Positions 45,872 through 59,700 are shown, counted from the first letter of the stretch. The stretch: 64,000 nt of DNA from Thuidium tamariscinum (GCA_947034885.2 OX344753.2:7564001-7628000); one strand, 5' to 3'. The notes: a model not told the origin generated them from the letters alone. Numbers and translations are program-made.

Positions 45872-46347
45872 TGGCAATCGCAAGTTCTGGAATTCTCAAA
45901 CGGCAGAATAACTGTAGACTCTTCCTCCAATGCAATTTCCAACGCGTATACCTAGCTAAAATATCCGGGATGTCGGTGATGATGTATCGCATGGTTCGCG
46001 GGTTTGGTCTACATCGAGTACTGCGAGGTACGCAAAGGATGGCGACTTCAAATTAATTTGAAGCACTCGTTGACGTCGCCCAGCGACATGAATTTTTTGC
46101 ATAAACGGGAAGGGCTCATGCATGATCGCAAGGCCGGGAGGCAGGAAGCTCAACGTCAATCCTGTAAATTTCTAGGTGTCGAGATTGTCTGTTGAGGCCT
46201 CTTACTTTGTCAACTGTTTCTCGCGATCGGTTGTCTCTTCTGCTGTCACACTCAGGTCTGCGAAATGACTTCTTCGCAACGATAACTTCGCTTCCAAGAG
46301 TCAGGAGTCGCACCAAACTTGAAACTACAAGATTTACACTCAGCTTG

Positions 46348-46356
46348 AAACCCTAA
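46348..46356 (+). promoter_or_regulatory. Telo-box-like motif
   Basis: AAACCCTAA, a motif common in promoters of plant translation-related and housekeeping genes. It lies 87 bp before a possible splice acceptor (TTGCAG, 46,435-46,440) and a short open frame. A single copy, so suggestive only. Confidence 0.35.
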
Positions 46357-46442
46357 ACCCTTAAATTTGCGTGCGCTTGTCCCGTCCACGATTACAGCAA
46401 TCGCTCACCAACCTATAATTCCTGAAACCTCGAATTGCAGAT

Positions 46443-46505
46443 ATGGCCGTTCCAATTCCAAGACCTGTGCAAACGAACGACATTGAAAATCCGCTTAAGA
46501 CCTAA
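46443..46505 (+). pseudogene. 20-codon ORF after a splice-acceptor-like site; possible truncated first exon
   Basis: ATG at 46,443 sits two bases after TTGCAG and reads MAVPIPRPVQTNDIENPLKT before TAA. The context (pyrimidine-rich leader, telo-box, balanced base composition up to about 46,560 and then an abrupt drop to AT-rich repeats) resembles the 5' end of a real gene whose remainder was lost. There is no good donor inside the ORF. I cannot assign a family. It may equally be chance. Confidence 0.25.
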
Positions 46506-46659
46506 TCCCGTCGATTCCGTCGCTTGTGGAAGTCGGAACAAATTTTACACACATTTGGCCTTGTTACTGTATAATTATAATGTTTTCCTTGATGTCATCA
46601 AATTCAATGGTCAAAGAAGAAGGGGTTTTTTTCATAATATTTTGGATGAATGAGATTTT

Positions 46660-47537
46660 GCACAAAATGTTGCTTGGAATACCTTGTTCATTATCTAGAA
46701 TATAGAGTCCAAAGCACGTAGGGTTCAATTAATGTGTACATCTTTGCTTCAAAAATCTATCTCTTAGGGCAGTGAACGGTGGGAGTAGGAAACTACGAGT
46801 AAAAAAATGATAGGGTATTTTAAAAACATGGGGCCTAAAAATTATAAAAGGGTTTAGAGTAATATAGGGTATAGAAAATGGTATTGGACGTCTCTAAAGT
46901 ACTGTAGGGTATGGAATAATAGGTCCCATTAGAAAATGCAGTAGTCCTAAAATATCCCCCTTTATATTAATTTTTTTGGCCAAAAGTCTGAAAAAGCTAC
47001 TTTCTTGACTACCTTATGAGTGGCATATTGGTCTGGATAAAAGAATAGAAATTTTTATTACTATGTATATAGTATTTTACTATACCAAATACACTTCATT
47101 AGTTCAATTACTGCTTTAGAATACCTACAGTGGCTTTACTACTCTTACAACAATATAGCACATAACTTAGTGGCTCACTATTCTTATAGCAATACAATAC
47201 ATCTGGGATGGTCCAATAATCCATGTTGTCTAGGTTACTAGTACCTTGGTTATTGCAAGTTGACTTGAGTATGATACGCCTATCAACTCGGGTATCATCG
47301 TAGGAACCTAGGTATATATGTAACTGAATATGGAGTATCCTATATTTTAATACCAGTATTGGTACCCTCTTTATAGTCATGAAGGTATCAAATGTGCAAC
47401 AATAAGCATTGTATGAAGATTATATAGATCATGACCGGCCTTCCATAAAATGTTTTTTTTTATATATGTAACCCATTGTCTCTTGTAATATTCTATCCCA
47501 ATTTTGTCAAATTGGGTTAGTCTATGAGGGATGGAAC
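46660..47537. other. AT-rich DNA, no gene seen
   Basis: Only short open frames; no delimitable element. Confidence 0.5.
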
Positions 47538-47539
47538 TA

Positions 47540-47814
47540 AGGTACTGGTGGTCCATTTAAGAGTTGATTGCATTTTGGAAAAACATCAAGTCCTTGAAAT
47601 GTTCTTCAGTAAATTTTAATAAAAAGAAAATAATATTGGCATCCAATTCAAGATGCTTCAGATTATTTGGACCTTCAAGGAGTTAGTTATGAATTTATAA
47701 TTAAAGTTGAATTGCAGAGGTTATCAATACTAGTTTCTACCTCTATAAATGCAATCTATTTGAACATTGATGAGGATTTTTTTCAAGCTTGCTTTGTTTT
47801 AGGGCCTCCTACCT
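47540..47814. mobile_element. TA-flanked MITE (AGGTARGAGGCTC family), 275 bp
   Basis: TA at 47538-47539 and 47815-47816. Ends are AGGTACTGGTGGTCC and, read inward from the right, AGGTAGGAGGCCC. The interior shares AGATGCTTCAGATTATT and GGAGTTAGTTATGAATTT-like blocks with copies A and B. Confidence 0.6.
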
Positions 47815-47816
47815 TA

Positions 47817-49658
47817 GTAGTAAATTAAATCAACCTATTACCACCTAGATTTTCTATTGAAAAAATTGAGAGAAGTTATTTGTCAATTCACATTTTTTTT
47901 AGGGATTGATTAGTCATATGCAAGTAGAATGGTGACATTCTAACAACAATTTTTTTTCTTTGATTTATTAAAGTTTGTAGGCACTCAATTGGTAAAGCAT
48001 GGGTAGACCTATGCTAAACCACATGTTGATGTGTCTCTTCTCTAAGTACATTGGATTAGAGTTTGCCCTTGCACAATTAGTCTTTTTTGAGGTGTCTCCT
48101 TTGGTGCCGGACATTTTTGTTCCACCTCCTTTTTGCAATCGAAAGTTTTTTTTCTAATCTTTATGAGTTTACGTTCTCCAAAAAATTGTGAAAAAGTTGC
48201 ATTGATTTACAAGTTGATGCACAATGTGTCCATGCCCAAATACTTGAATTACCATCTCTAGGATTTAGGAATGGTGGAAATTAGTTTTTTCAAGAGAACT
48301 AAGTTATGTAGAGGTTGGGAATAAAAAGAGGCCTTTTAAAATGATCCTATAATACAAAGGTACATTTTGCAGTATTCTTCATTGCACCATCAATGTACAA
48401 GAAGTGGACCTTTTAGAAGGTGGTCCACTTTAATAACCACTAAATTTCAACTTCAAGAATTGACAAAGGTCCAAACATCATTGTATGCTTTTGTCTAATT
48501 TGATAGATTGGTGCTAAAATAATTTAATGGCAATTCAATTTAGATTTCTTAGCTATTGACACTTTACTCTTCCACCTGATTTTTAGACACTCCTATTTTT
48601 TGAATTCATTCTTTCTATTCATGCATAAATGTATCCTTTTTTTTAAAATTCTTCAAGAATAATTTTGGAATGTTTAGGATTATCAACAATGAAACGGAAT
48701 GAGGTTTACATGATCAATTTGAATGACATAGAAATTGCTTTTTGATATCAAATTCACTTTAACCTACATTGTTTGATTCCATGTATGTATCTTCACAATA
48801 TGTACAATAATATGTAGGAATTGTTTTTGTACTATCTGTTAAGTTCTAGTTGCAAGTAGTCATTAGTGGTGGGAAAGAAAATAAATTTTGAAAGAAATTT
48901 GATGTAAGACAAAAATTTTAGTAGAATTCTTTTTAATCTAAATTACCATATCATTTATTCATATCAATTTGGAATTATAAGTAATGTAAGACCCTACTCT
49001 ATTAATACAAAGTAGAAAATTACATAATAATAGCATGTTAAAAAAGAAAGAAGTAATACCACCCTATGAAATAGTAGTTGGTTGCTCCTATATCATTATT
49101 TTTTTAACACATTGACCCCCTCAAGATCTATCTTCATTTCTAAAAACAATTGACAAAAGACTAATGAGGATGGCAAGTTTGGACCTTTACAAAAATTACC
49201 CCGTATATATTTTATAGCTTCCCAACAATTTTTGCAACTTTTTTCTTAAATAATAATTAATTGAAGTGCAAAAAACAATTTGTCACCCCCTGAAAGGAAT
49301 GTATTGAAATTGGATAGTTTTAAAATATAATTAAAATAAATTGGGCATTCATTGAAGTTGTTCTTACGAATTTTGTATAGTTGTTTTTATTTTCATTTAA
49401 GGCAAACGCATTTACCTTAATCCTTGTTTGAATATCCTCCAAATCCTAAACTTTTTTACCTTGTGTATGAGGTTTTTGTTAAGAATTAGGGTTTGTTGTA
49501 TGTGAGAGGTATGTTTTGTTTATGAGAGATTTTGCTTTAAAATGGTGAGAATGATGAGGCAAAAAACTTTGCAATATATGTTTACAATTAATGACAAAGA
49601 AAAAATGCAAAATAGTATGGAACAAGTTGAATTTCTATGAATTAGGCATTCTTTTGAT
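47817..49658. other. AT-rich DNA, no gene seen
   Basis: No coding signal. Around 47,985 a GGCACTCAATTGGTAAAGCATGG stretch faintly resembles a tRNA-derived A box but has no clear B box. Confidence 0.45.
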
Positions 49659-51491
<1,833 letters not shown>

Positions 51492-52236
51492 GGGTCATTG
51501 CAAGAAAGACCTACTAAAAGCGTAGCGTTTTGCACAATACTCACTTTTTTCTTTGGGAGTATTATATAAATAGTAAATCAATTTTTTTTAAAAGTAAAAA
51601 ATATGTTTGATGTATATACTTTTAAGAAGAAGATACCCTAGGAAGGAAAAGCATAGAAAAATTCTCTAAGTAGGAGAACTAGAAAAGTGCTGAATTTCGT
51701 GAAAATTGTAACTTTCACTATAGTTTCACATTTTAATTTGTAAAAAATAGGGAAAGTAATTTTTCTTAAAACTAAAAATTGGACATTTGGGAAGACTTTA
51801 TGGTAAAGGTATTTCACCAAAATAATGATTTGAAAACTATCTTGATTGTTCAAAAATGTATGCGCAAGGGAGGCCTGTTAGCACACATGTAGAGGAAAGA
51901 GAATAATGATTTTTTAAACTTTCCTTTGGTGGAAACATGCCTACTTAGTGTAGGAATAGACCCTAGAAATCTCAGCTTTAAATTATTAATTTAAAGTACT
52001 CCCCAGTACTAAAAACCCCTAAACTGCAAAATGTGACAAATTAGAGAAATTAGAATTTAAATATAAAATAATTTTTGAAAATTTCTGAAAGATAAGGGTT
52101 TTGATAACTATCAAGTCATCCATCTTCAATAAAAATTTTAAGATCAAAGAATTAATGCTTCAAAAGTTATAGCTCATGACAACTCTGTCACTCAAAGTGT
52201 GACGCCAAATAGTACAAGTCTTTCTTGCATTCACCC
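51492..52236. mobile_element. GGGTSATTGCAAGAAA-family element, about 745 bp
   Basis: The left end is GGGTCATTGCAAGAAAGACC and the right end, read inward, is GGGTGAATGCAAGAAAGACT. The interior order matches the arm copies (AGAAGATACCCTAGGAAGGA, TAGGAGAACTAGAAAAGTGC). ATGT occurs directly on both sides but is short. No transposase. Confidence 0.65.
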
Positions 52237-52985
52237 ATGTGCAGTTGCATTATAGTCACATAAGAATGACTAAACTCCATGTTAACAAACTATTCTACCC
52301 ATCTTTTTTATAAAAAATTTAGACTTGGCTTTTTGGAGTCATTTAAGTCATTTTGAAGTCACTTAAGTCATTTTGGAGTCACACAAGAGTGATGCATAGT
52401 CATAGTTAATGGCACCAAGTAATTGTTAATAACTTCAGCATCCATGTTGAATACCTCCCATTCCCCCTTATATTGTCAATGTCATTTTTCAATGAATAGT
52501 TGTAGTGAATGTTGCACTTCATCACTGTTTCATCTGCGAGTCGTACAAAATGACAAAAAAATGACTTAAACTTTTGGACAATGCAGATTTGGTGCAATTA
52601 CAGAATTTGCAGTCATTTTCCAAGTGAAACTAGATAAGCAATCATTCTTTGGAATCATTTTTACCCCTGTTTTTTGTAGTGATTGTAATTGCTTCCTACA
52701 AGTATATATACCATATATTCCATACCATATATTTTTATGGAATTAGCAAGGAAGAATAACAAGGCACTTAGAAATGAGTGACACAATTTATAAATAAGAA
52801 ATAAGCAAGAATAAACCACTGCATATATAGTAAAGCATAAGTAAATGAGTGACTCGCTTCTTGAATAAGCAATATGCACCGAATTAGCAATAAGCACCAC
52901 TGATAATCATATCCCTACTAGAGTTCATGAGAGTGCAGGACCAATGGGTAATTGGCAAATAGAGCAACTAATCACCATCAGCCCC
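52237..52985. other. AT-rich DNA, no gene seen
   Basis: A short tandem of TCATTTTGGAGTCAC-like units occurs at about 52,330-52,385. Otherwise nothing. Confidence 0.45.
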
Positions 52986-52989
52986 TTTT

Positions 52990-53245
52990 TTTTGTTTTTG
53001 AGAAAGTGCTAAGATGGCAACCACTTAAAATTTGGTGAAGCATTGTATATCTCCATCCATCCATCTTTTTTACCAAAAAACGCTTTTCAGTCATATCCAT
53101 GCACTTTTTCATCCAAATTTAACAATTTCATCTATATTTTGAATAGAAATGAAGAAGTTATGGCGAAAAAAGATTACTTTTATCTGGCGAAAAGTAGACA
53201 TTTATTTTGGAATAGTGCAATCTAGCACCATATCGCCCAAAAAAA
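52990..53245. repeat. GAAGTGCCATAGTGG family, diverged copy 4
   Basis: Matches in order GAGAAAGTGCTAAGATGGC, TATCTCCATCCATCCAT, AATTTCATCTATA and GTGCAATCTAGCACCATA. More diverged than the 2.8-9.9 kb copies. Confidence 0.4.
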
Positions 53246-53465
53246 GGGCTGATTCACCATATCCAAATAATGTAAAGCCTCCATTCACCATATAGGTGAA
53301 CTTTTAGCCTATGCCTACAACTTTGAGCCTTTGGTTTGGGTCATCTGAATTGTTGCACATTTTTTCTGTGTTGATAGCAAAACACCAAATGTCAATTGAT
53401 TAAGCGATTACACACCAAAGTTCACCTGTATGGTCAATGGAGCATCTAAGGCACTGAAAGATTAA

Positions 53466-53677
53466 CCCTTAAACGACGCCCAAGCCATTTTCTGGTCGAT
53501 GAACTTCAGGGAATCTTTTTATGTAGGACAGAATTGCAATCATTCATCCTCGGAATTAGGGGTGGAAAAGGAAGATGCTTTGACTTCCAACGTGTGTTCT
53601 TAGATTTTTTTTGAACCAATGACTCTCACAGTATCAAAATTCCTCAATTCCACGGCCACTGGCTCGTCGTTTAGGGG
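53466..53677. mobile_element. TTAA-type MITE, 212 bp
   Basis: TTAA at 53462-53465 and TGAA (one change) at 53678-53681. Ends are CCCTTAAACGACG and, read inward from the right, CCCCTAAACGACGAGCC. Its first 40 bases resemble those of the element at 58,695 (CCCTTAAAYGAYGC), so the two are one subfamily on either side of the proline dehydrogenase gene. Confidence 0.65.
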
Positions 53678-53690
53678 TGAAGTCAGTACT

Positions 53691-54068
53691 TCAGTTTCTT
53701 GTACCACAACTCATGCAATAGATACGGTCAACCTTTCCAATTACAAGCAAGCCTTTGATCTTTAAAAAAAGATCTAAACCTCCCAGAGGTATACTAGAAA
53801 ACTTAGCTGCGTTAAACAACACTAGAGTAATTTCTAAGGCAGTAGTAAACCAAAACCTTGTCAATTGTAAGTCAGTGATGTCTTCAAGAATACCTCTGAA
53901 TGATGGATTCTCTACTAGTGCTGCAAAAGGTTGTAATGTAAGAGAAGGGTGACCTAATTTGAAGCGAGAGGAGTCCGTCGCCTGTCTGCGCCATAGCAAA
54001 CTCGAAAGAAGGGGCAAACGCTGCCAACCACGCGCAGCTGAAACAAGGGCGAACGCTCTCACGCACAT
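53691..54068 (-). CDS. Putative short protein with presequence-like N-terminus (gene fragment?)
   Basis: 125 aa from an ATG at 54,066-54,068 on the minus strand. The first about 60 residues are rich in Arg, Leu, Ala and Ser with few acids (MCVRAF..., two RR/R-Q segments), as in a mitochondrial presequence, while the last part is hydrophobic and lacks family resemblance. A 3' splice-like GTGTCAG precedes the region at about 54,125. A donor-like AGAGGTATTC lies within (about 53,887), so the true exon may end there and the rest be intron. It is divergent from proline dehydrogenase, and its 3' side abuts a MITE 13 bp away. It may be a truncated gene or chance. Confidence 0.3.
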   Translation of the reverse strand: MCVRAFALVSAARGWQRLPLLSSLLWRRQATDSSRFKLGHPSLTLQPFAALVENPSFRGILEDITDLQLTRFWFTTALEITLVLFNAAKFSSIPLGGLDLFLKIKGLLVIGKVDRIYCMSCGTRN

Positions 54069-55652
54069 TTTCGTAAATGCCACAAAACAGCAATGGAATG
54101 TGATCTCGCACAAACACTCACCCTGACACAAAATTCAACAAAAATCAACAAAATCCCCATCTCGGAACACATGTAGCAATGGGGAATTACTCTGAATTCT
54201 ACATGCACTCCTCGACACAATGAGCTAGATGCTCTCCACGACCATTCTTCACATCGCAGGCGAGAAATGTCACCAATTCCATTACATGATTAAGCCTAAT
54301 CGCAAAACCCTCAAAGCAACTTTCACTCACAGATGGAGAATGGGTTCAATCTGCCACACTCAGCAAGAATGACGCAAGTGATGGCACTGTTACGACAGTG
54401 TTTTAGGCTTAAACCAATTTCCACAAATGTATCTATCTCTATCCTCCCAATTTTCTTTAGTATCACCTTTGGTAATATCACATACTCTTTTCCACCCTGG
54501 TCCACTCCAGCTGTAGCATGACGTCAGCGTCGAGCACTATCCGCTACCTGCTACTTTTGCATCTCCAACCTGCCAAAACTCAATCAGCTCACCATCCACC
54601 TAACGCCTCACTCTTCTGTCGAGCTCTATTCTTCAAGCGGGGCGCTTCCTGTGGCGCTTCCTATTGACGTGCTCGCGGATTGTCTTCCACCACACTTGAT
54701 CAAGTACCTTCGTCACGACTAGTTAGTGAATGAATTGGGTGTTGGGTTGAGAGCTGTTTCTGGAAATTTCTATTGAATGTGCAGTGAAAAAGGCGCCTTA
54801 AGACTCAAGTCTGTCTCTCTGCTTCTCTGTTTGGACATGCAGGTGTGGTTTCGCAAGGCACCTTCTTGTTCCCGCATTTGTTCACACCGGAGTCGCAAGT
54901 CGTGGTGCTTGTTCACCAGGTGCGTGAAAAATTGACGCAATCGCGAATTTCATGTGGTTGCATTCCTCGATTTTCATAATTAGTTGATGTTGTGATGCAT
55001 TCCACTCAATCTCGGTCAGGGTTCTGGTTTGGGGCTTTCTCCCTCGTTAGGTGAGTGTAGAAGGGTTTTGAGTGCCAAAGCTCACTCTTGATGTGCTCGC
55101 AAATTGTCTTCCACAACAATTGATTCACCCTTTAAGGATCTTGGTTGATTTGGGGGTCAGGCAAGACATTTTCTGGTTTCAGGTTAAACATTGAAAAAAA
55201 CACCAAAGCATTAGTTTTCTGTGTGGTCGATTGTGTAATTGCTTTAGTTTTCCAGAGTGGAATTGTACTATGCAGTGACATTTCTTTGGTAGAGCCTTCC
55301 TTTGCTCTGTTAAGGTTTCATGGGCTTAATGATTGGTGGTCGGTTCCAAGTCATTTAAGTGATTTTCTCCTGTTTTTTTGCTATGGAAAGGGAATTAGAG
55401 TTTGAGAAGGGATGCCCGTCCTTTTCTGCTGTGATGGAGCCTTTGGATCGGTGCATCATTCGGATTTTCTTAGGTTATTAGTTTGTGCTTTTCGCAGTGG
55501 GAACAGTGGTTTTGAAAGTACGGAGAAGTGCAATTCTACGAGAGGTAGTAATTGATTAGCTATTTTTTTAGTTTTCCTCTACAACATAAACTAGTTTTTA
55601 ATTGATTATTAGTTCGTTGGAAATATACTTACAATTCATATAATTTCAGAAG
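54069..55652 (+). promoter_or_regulatory. Promoter and 5' leader region of proline dehydrogenase
   Basis: A balanced-composition region between two divergent starts. TTTCAG at 55,644-55,649 just before the ATG indicates a leader intron; a plausible upstream donor is GCAGGTGTGG near 54,839. Exact transcript start and leader exons cannot be set. No TATA element is assigned. Confidence 0.4.
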
Positions 55653-58125
55653 ATGGCATGGAGCAAGACTCGTACTCTGGTGCAGCTCTCCTCCGCCTGC
55701 AGAGAATTAGTGAGGTCTCAATTTGAAGTCAGAGGAGTCACGACGAAGGCCGATCTTTTCACAACGCACAACACTTCGGAGGACATTTTACTGAGCAACA
55801 ATGGGGAGGCGTTATATGCAAAATTGACCTCGAAGGAGCTACTCAAGGCGCTTTTGAACCTTCAGTTGGTTGCGTATGAGCCCGTGGTGGACTTGAGCAT
55901 CAAAATTCTCACATCGGACTTTATAAAATCTCCTTTGTTTAGGGCGGCGGTTTTACCCGTGCTCAATAGAACTGCTTACTCCCATTTCTGTGCTGGAGAA
56001 AATGTTGAAGAAGCCTCGAGAACATTGGCAAGAATGTGGGAGCTAGGGGTACGTGGCATTATGACCTATGGACTTGAAGATGAAACGGAGAGCGAATCTT
56101 GTGACCAAAATCTTGAGAAGTTTTTGCAAATTGTTCTACAGACCAGTCAACTGCCGCCAGAATCTGTAAGATCATGCTTTTCTTGCTTGCTTGCTTGGTA
56201 GATTTCACCGTAATTTCCAGATTCTTAGTCTAAGATTTTATGTATCGTCTTCTTAGATGCTATAGAAAATATGAGCCAAGCTTTAATTCAATTTTCTTAC
56301 AAGTGTTTTCAATCAGGTGAGCAGTGCTTGCGTGAAGATCTCGGCCATTTGCCCCATCCAAATTCTCAAGCGCGTGAGCAATTTACTACGGTGGGAGCAT
56401 GTGAACAAGGATTTCCGTCTGCCATGGAAGCAAGATGTAATCCCTGTCCTAGCAGAATGCAGTCCGACGTACCACGTTCAGTCTCTTCCACAACCTCTAG
56501 CAGAAGAGGAAGAGATGGAATTGATTCGTGCCCATAACCGCCTTGCAAAGCTTTGCCAAACTTGTGAATCGGAAGGAATCCCTCTACTGGTAGACGCTGA
56601 ATATTCTCAAGTACAACCAGCGATTGACTACATTATCAATGTGGCTGCCAGCGAATTCAACAGAGCTCGAGAACCTCTAGTTTATGCAACCATGCAAACT
56701 TATTTGAGAGACTCCTTCTCCCGCCTTAGTATGGCAGTAAAAGGATCACATCACAGGGGACTATCGTATGGTGTGAAAATCGTTCGCGGGGCCTACATTT
56801 CTCGAGAGAACGCGTTAGCAGCTTCTTTGGGGGTTCCTTCTCCAATTCACCCTAATATTGAGGCAACTCATCGGTCATATGATTCTTGTGCTGCATTCAT
56901 GCTGGAACAGGCAGCTTCAAACGATGGGTCAGTGGTACTTGCAACTCACAATGTGAACTCAGGTGAGTAGTCATACTACCAGCATTACCTGGCACAATAT
57001 TCAATAGGGGCGTCACGTCAGCTCACATTCTCGTTCTCGCATGGGTTTCTTTCAATGCCTATGAATTTCGAGTAGAACTCTATCACTTATCCTTGAAGGT
57101 TTTAATGGGACTTAACTCTTATTCAAAGAGTTTCAAAGGTTTTCTCTGAGGATGACCTAATTAAACTTTTTTTGTACAATAAAAGATTGGAATGCGCATG
57201 CATCTTGCTAATCTATTGAAAGTGTGCTATTGAATTACGTAAGTCAGTATGAACCAGAGTTGTTGGTTGAATTAGTTTCTATGATGATGGATGATGGACC
57301 ATGGCATTTTGCATCTCTCGAGGATCGTCAAACTAGAATTAGAAGTAGTCAACTACTAAGAGGTTATGATCGGGGATTTGCAGGTCGCGCAGCAGCGGCT
57401 AAAGTTCAAGAACTCGGTTTGTCGCGAGGAAACCCACGGGTACAGTTTGGACAGCTCAAAGGAATGGCCGATGTTCTGTCTTTATCCCTGGTTCATGCTG
57501 GTTTCCGAGTAAGCAAGGTACTACCATTTGGATCCGTTGCCGATTTCATTCCATTCATTGTTAGACGTGCAGAGGAGAACCGTGGCCTTCTTGGCAATAC
57601 TGTCATGGATCGTCAGTTCCTCAGGTGCGATGTACTTCCAATGTCCTATCTTTGTAAAAACTCCTACATTGTTTCAATTCCCATTCCGTTGAAATGTTCC
57701 TTTTCTTCCAAAATGTTGCTTGTTGCCACTAATGACCCGCTGCACGAAATTAACCTCAGTTTGTGCACCACAGCGACTTTAGGAAGCCACAGTAATCTCT
57801 ATTTTTCAAATTTTATTGAGGTGCTTTTGACCACTTCGGAAACCTCAAAGTAGCTTACAACAACCTCCTTGGGCATAATGGTTGTGGGTCACATTCATTT
57901 TTTTTACTCGTTGCAATTGAACGCACACAATGCATACTGACCGTCGTGTTGTATATTTAGTGTAGCAATTATTACCATAATATTTTGCCCAATTGGTGGG
58001 AGATTCTTCACGCTCTAAAGATTACACGTGTACCAAAATCTTCGTCTTTACGAAACTAACATTGTGATCCTTTGGGCTTCAGGGCAGAGCTGAGAAGACG
58101 ACTACAGAAAAGGTTCTCCTCTTGA
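55653..58125 (+). CDS. ProDH: Proline dehydrogenase, mitochondrial, four coding exons
   Basis: Coding exons are 55653-56165, 56317-56962, 57384-57624 and 58083-58125. All are GT-AG with consistent phase, giving 480 aa (plant enzymes are about 480-500). It oxidises proline to pyrroline-5-carboxylate with FAD at the inner mitochondrial membrane. Residues 1-about 30 are Arg/Ser/Thr-rich, a presequence. The barrel shows the family order: KISAICPIQILKRVSNLLRW (178-197), LLVDAEYSQVQPAIDY (261-276), QTYLRD (298-303), VKIVRGAY (324-331), VVLATHN (377-383), QLKGMADVLS (410-419), and LPFGSVADFIPF then RRAEENRG (447-454), whose Arg-Arg and Glu bind proline in characterised enzymes. No key residue appears lost. 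The last exon is only 14 codons. The two similar TTAA-type MITEs outside the gene do not disturb it. Expression is likely proline- and stress-responsive as in other plants, which is inference. Confidence 0.95.
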
Positions 58126-58690
58126 TGCCATGAATTCGCATCTTCTGTTGGAAGATGGGTTGCAACTTTGCATTCATCATTGAGGGTGGTCTTCAGTCGC
58201 AAGAAGCTGATCGCTTCGATTGCTGTACTTTGTAACCTAATTCTACAGTTCCCAGAAACGTCGTGGGAGATATGCGGGGAGGGACGGCCACCTCTCCCTT
58301 GCTTACATACAGTATCTGATGGCCAGCAGTGGCATCCTCAGCCATCCTTTCTGTTCACACCAGTATGTAAGATAATGCCCAGTGGCCACCTCGGCCACTC
58401 CGGAAATCACTCCATCTCTTCTACTTCGACCTCCTTTGTTGGGGAGGCCGAAAGAGTCAGGTAATTATTTTTTTATACGATATTGGGCTCACGTTGTTGC
58501 TGGGTAGCTTTGTCAAGTACGCCACATCCAGTGACTTACATGTATTCGATATTATAACTCTTGTCTCTGCTACCATTTGCCTACTCATTCTCCTTAACCT
58601 CCAGAAAAACAATTTTGTGCTTTTAGGTCCAAAATTGCTTCAAATACTTGTATTCAAAGCAAGGCAAAAATCTTCACCTATAATCATTCA
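58126..58690 (+). other. 3' region of proline dehydrogenase
   Basis: Balanced composition to about 58,470, then AT-rich, presumably the 3' untranslated region. No perfect AATAAA is near the stop. It ends at the TTAA of the next element. Confidence 0.45.
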
Positions 58691-58694
58691 TTAA

Positions 58695-59046
58695 CCCTTA
58701 AATGATGCGCACGCCAATTTGTGGTTGATGAATGACTTCCAAACAGTCTACCGCATGACAAAAACAAAGGTTGTCATTTAGTTTTTCTCGGTAGCAAAGT
58801 TATGATTGTGTGCCATCATGTAGTGCACTAAAAACCTTCAATCAATAAATTCATATATTTAAAGAAGCCCAAATTCTCAGAAGAGGGTGTCGGATTTACA
58901 TTCCCCCTCTTGTACTTTGTATCACGGGCTACATTCTTTGTTGACTTGTGTTCCATTTCACATCCTAGAGCTTGAGCAATTTGTGTAGAAATGGATACTG
59001 TTCATGGGCTGTTGCTCTCTACGGTAACCTGCTCGTCGATTAGGGG
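58695..59046. mobile_element. TTAA-flanked MITE, 352 bp
   Basis: Perfect TTAA at 58691-58694 and 59047-59050. Ends are CCCTTAAATGATGCGC and, read inward from the right, CCCCTAATCGACGAGCAGG. Same subfamily as 53,466-53,677. No coding capacity. Confidence 0.7.
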
Positions 59047-59089
59047 TTAACAAATGAAACTCAAGGATCCTTTAGTGAACTTGTGAGAG

Positions 59090-59700
59090 TACACCCTCCA
59101 AAATTTTTAGAGTAAGAAGCTTTGCCAATTGCAAGGTTATGATGCTTGAATTTTAAAAAAGAACATTTTCAACTCTTCTCAAATAGTTAAAATTCATCTT
59201 TCAAACTTTTTATCCAAAAATGTGTGTTTTTCAACTTCCATCTTTCCATGATATATTGAAGAAATAAGTTGGGGATTTGTATAAGAAATAAGTTGGGGAT
59301 TTGTATAAGAAATTCAACCAAAAAAAAATTCATATTCATGCTTCATACTTGAAAAAATAGTAAGTAGAAAGAGGTAGAATATGATTAACAATTCTAAATT
59401 GTTAAGAGTTTAGTTATAGATTTGAAAAATTCCAATTGGTTGTAATGTTGTAATAAACAACTTACAATCTACGTTTCTTTTTAATTTTTTCCAAAAACAT
59501 TGAAAATTATTGAATTCAAAATATGACTTAAAAGTTTATTATAGGATAGAGACTCTATACTTACCCACAAACTAAAATTCTTCACAATTTTCATCTCATT
59601 AATCAAATTAGAAGGATTCAAAACATCCCCTATATATAAAAGTATAAAAACTCAAGCTCAAAATTTAATTTTCTTAAAAAATATTTTTTTCTGCATCATC
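59090..59700. repeat. Diverged relative of the 38,372-39,612 element
   Basis: Shares ATTCCAATTGGTTGTAATG, ACAAACTAAAATTCTTCACA-like and GAAGGATTCAAAACATCC-like blocks with 13,540-14,370 and the spacer element. Ends are not determined. Confidence 0.4.

Noticed and set aside
47975-48080. tRNA gene or tRNA-derived SINE
   Set aside because: Weak A-box likeness, no convincing B box, no cloverleaf pairing.
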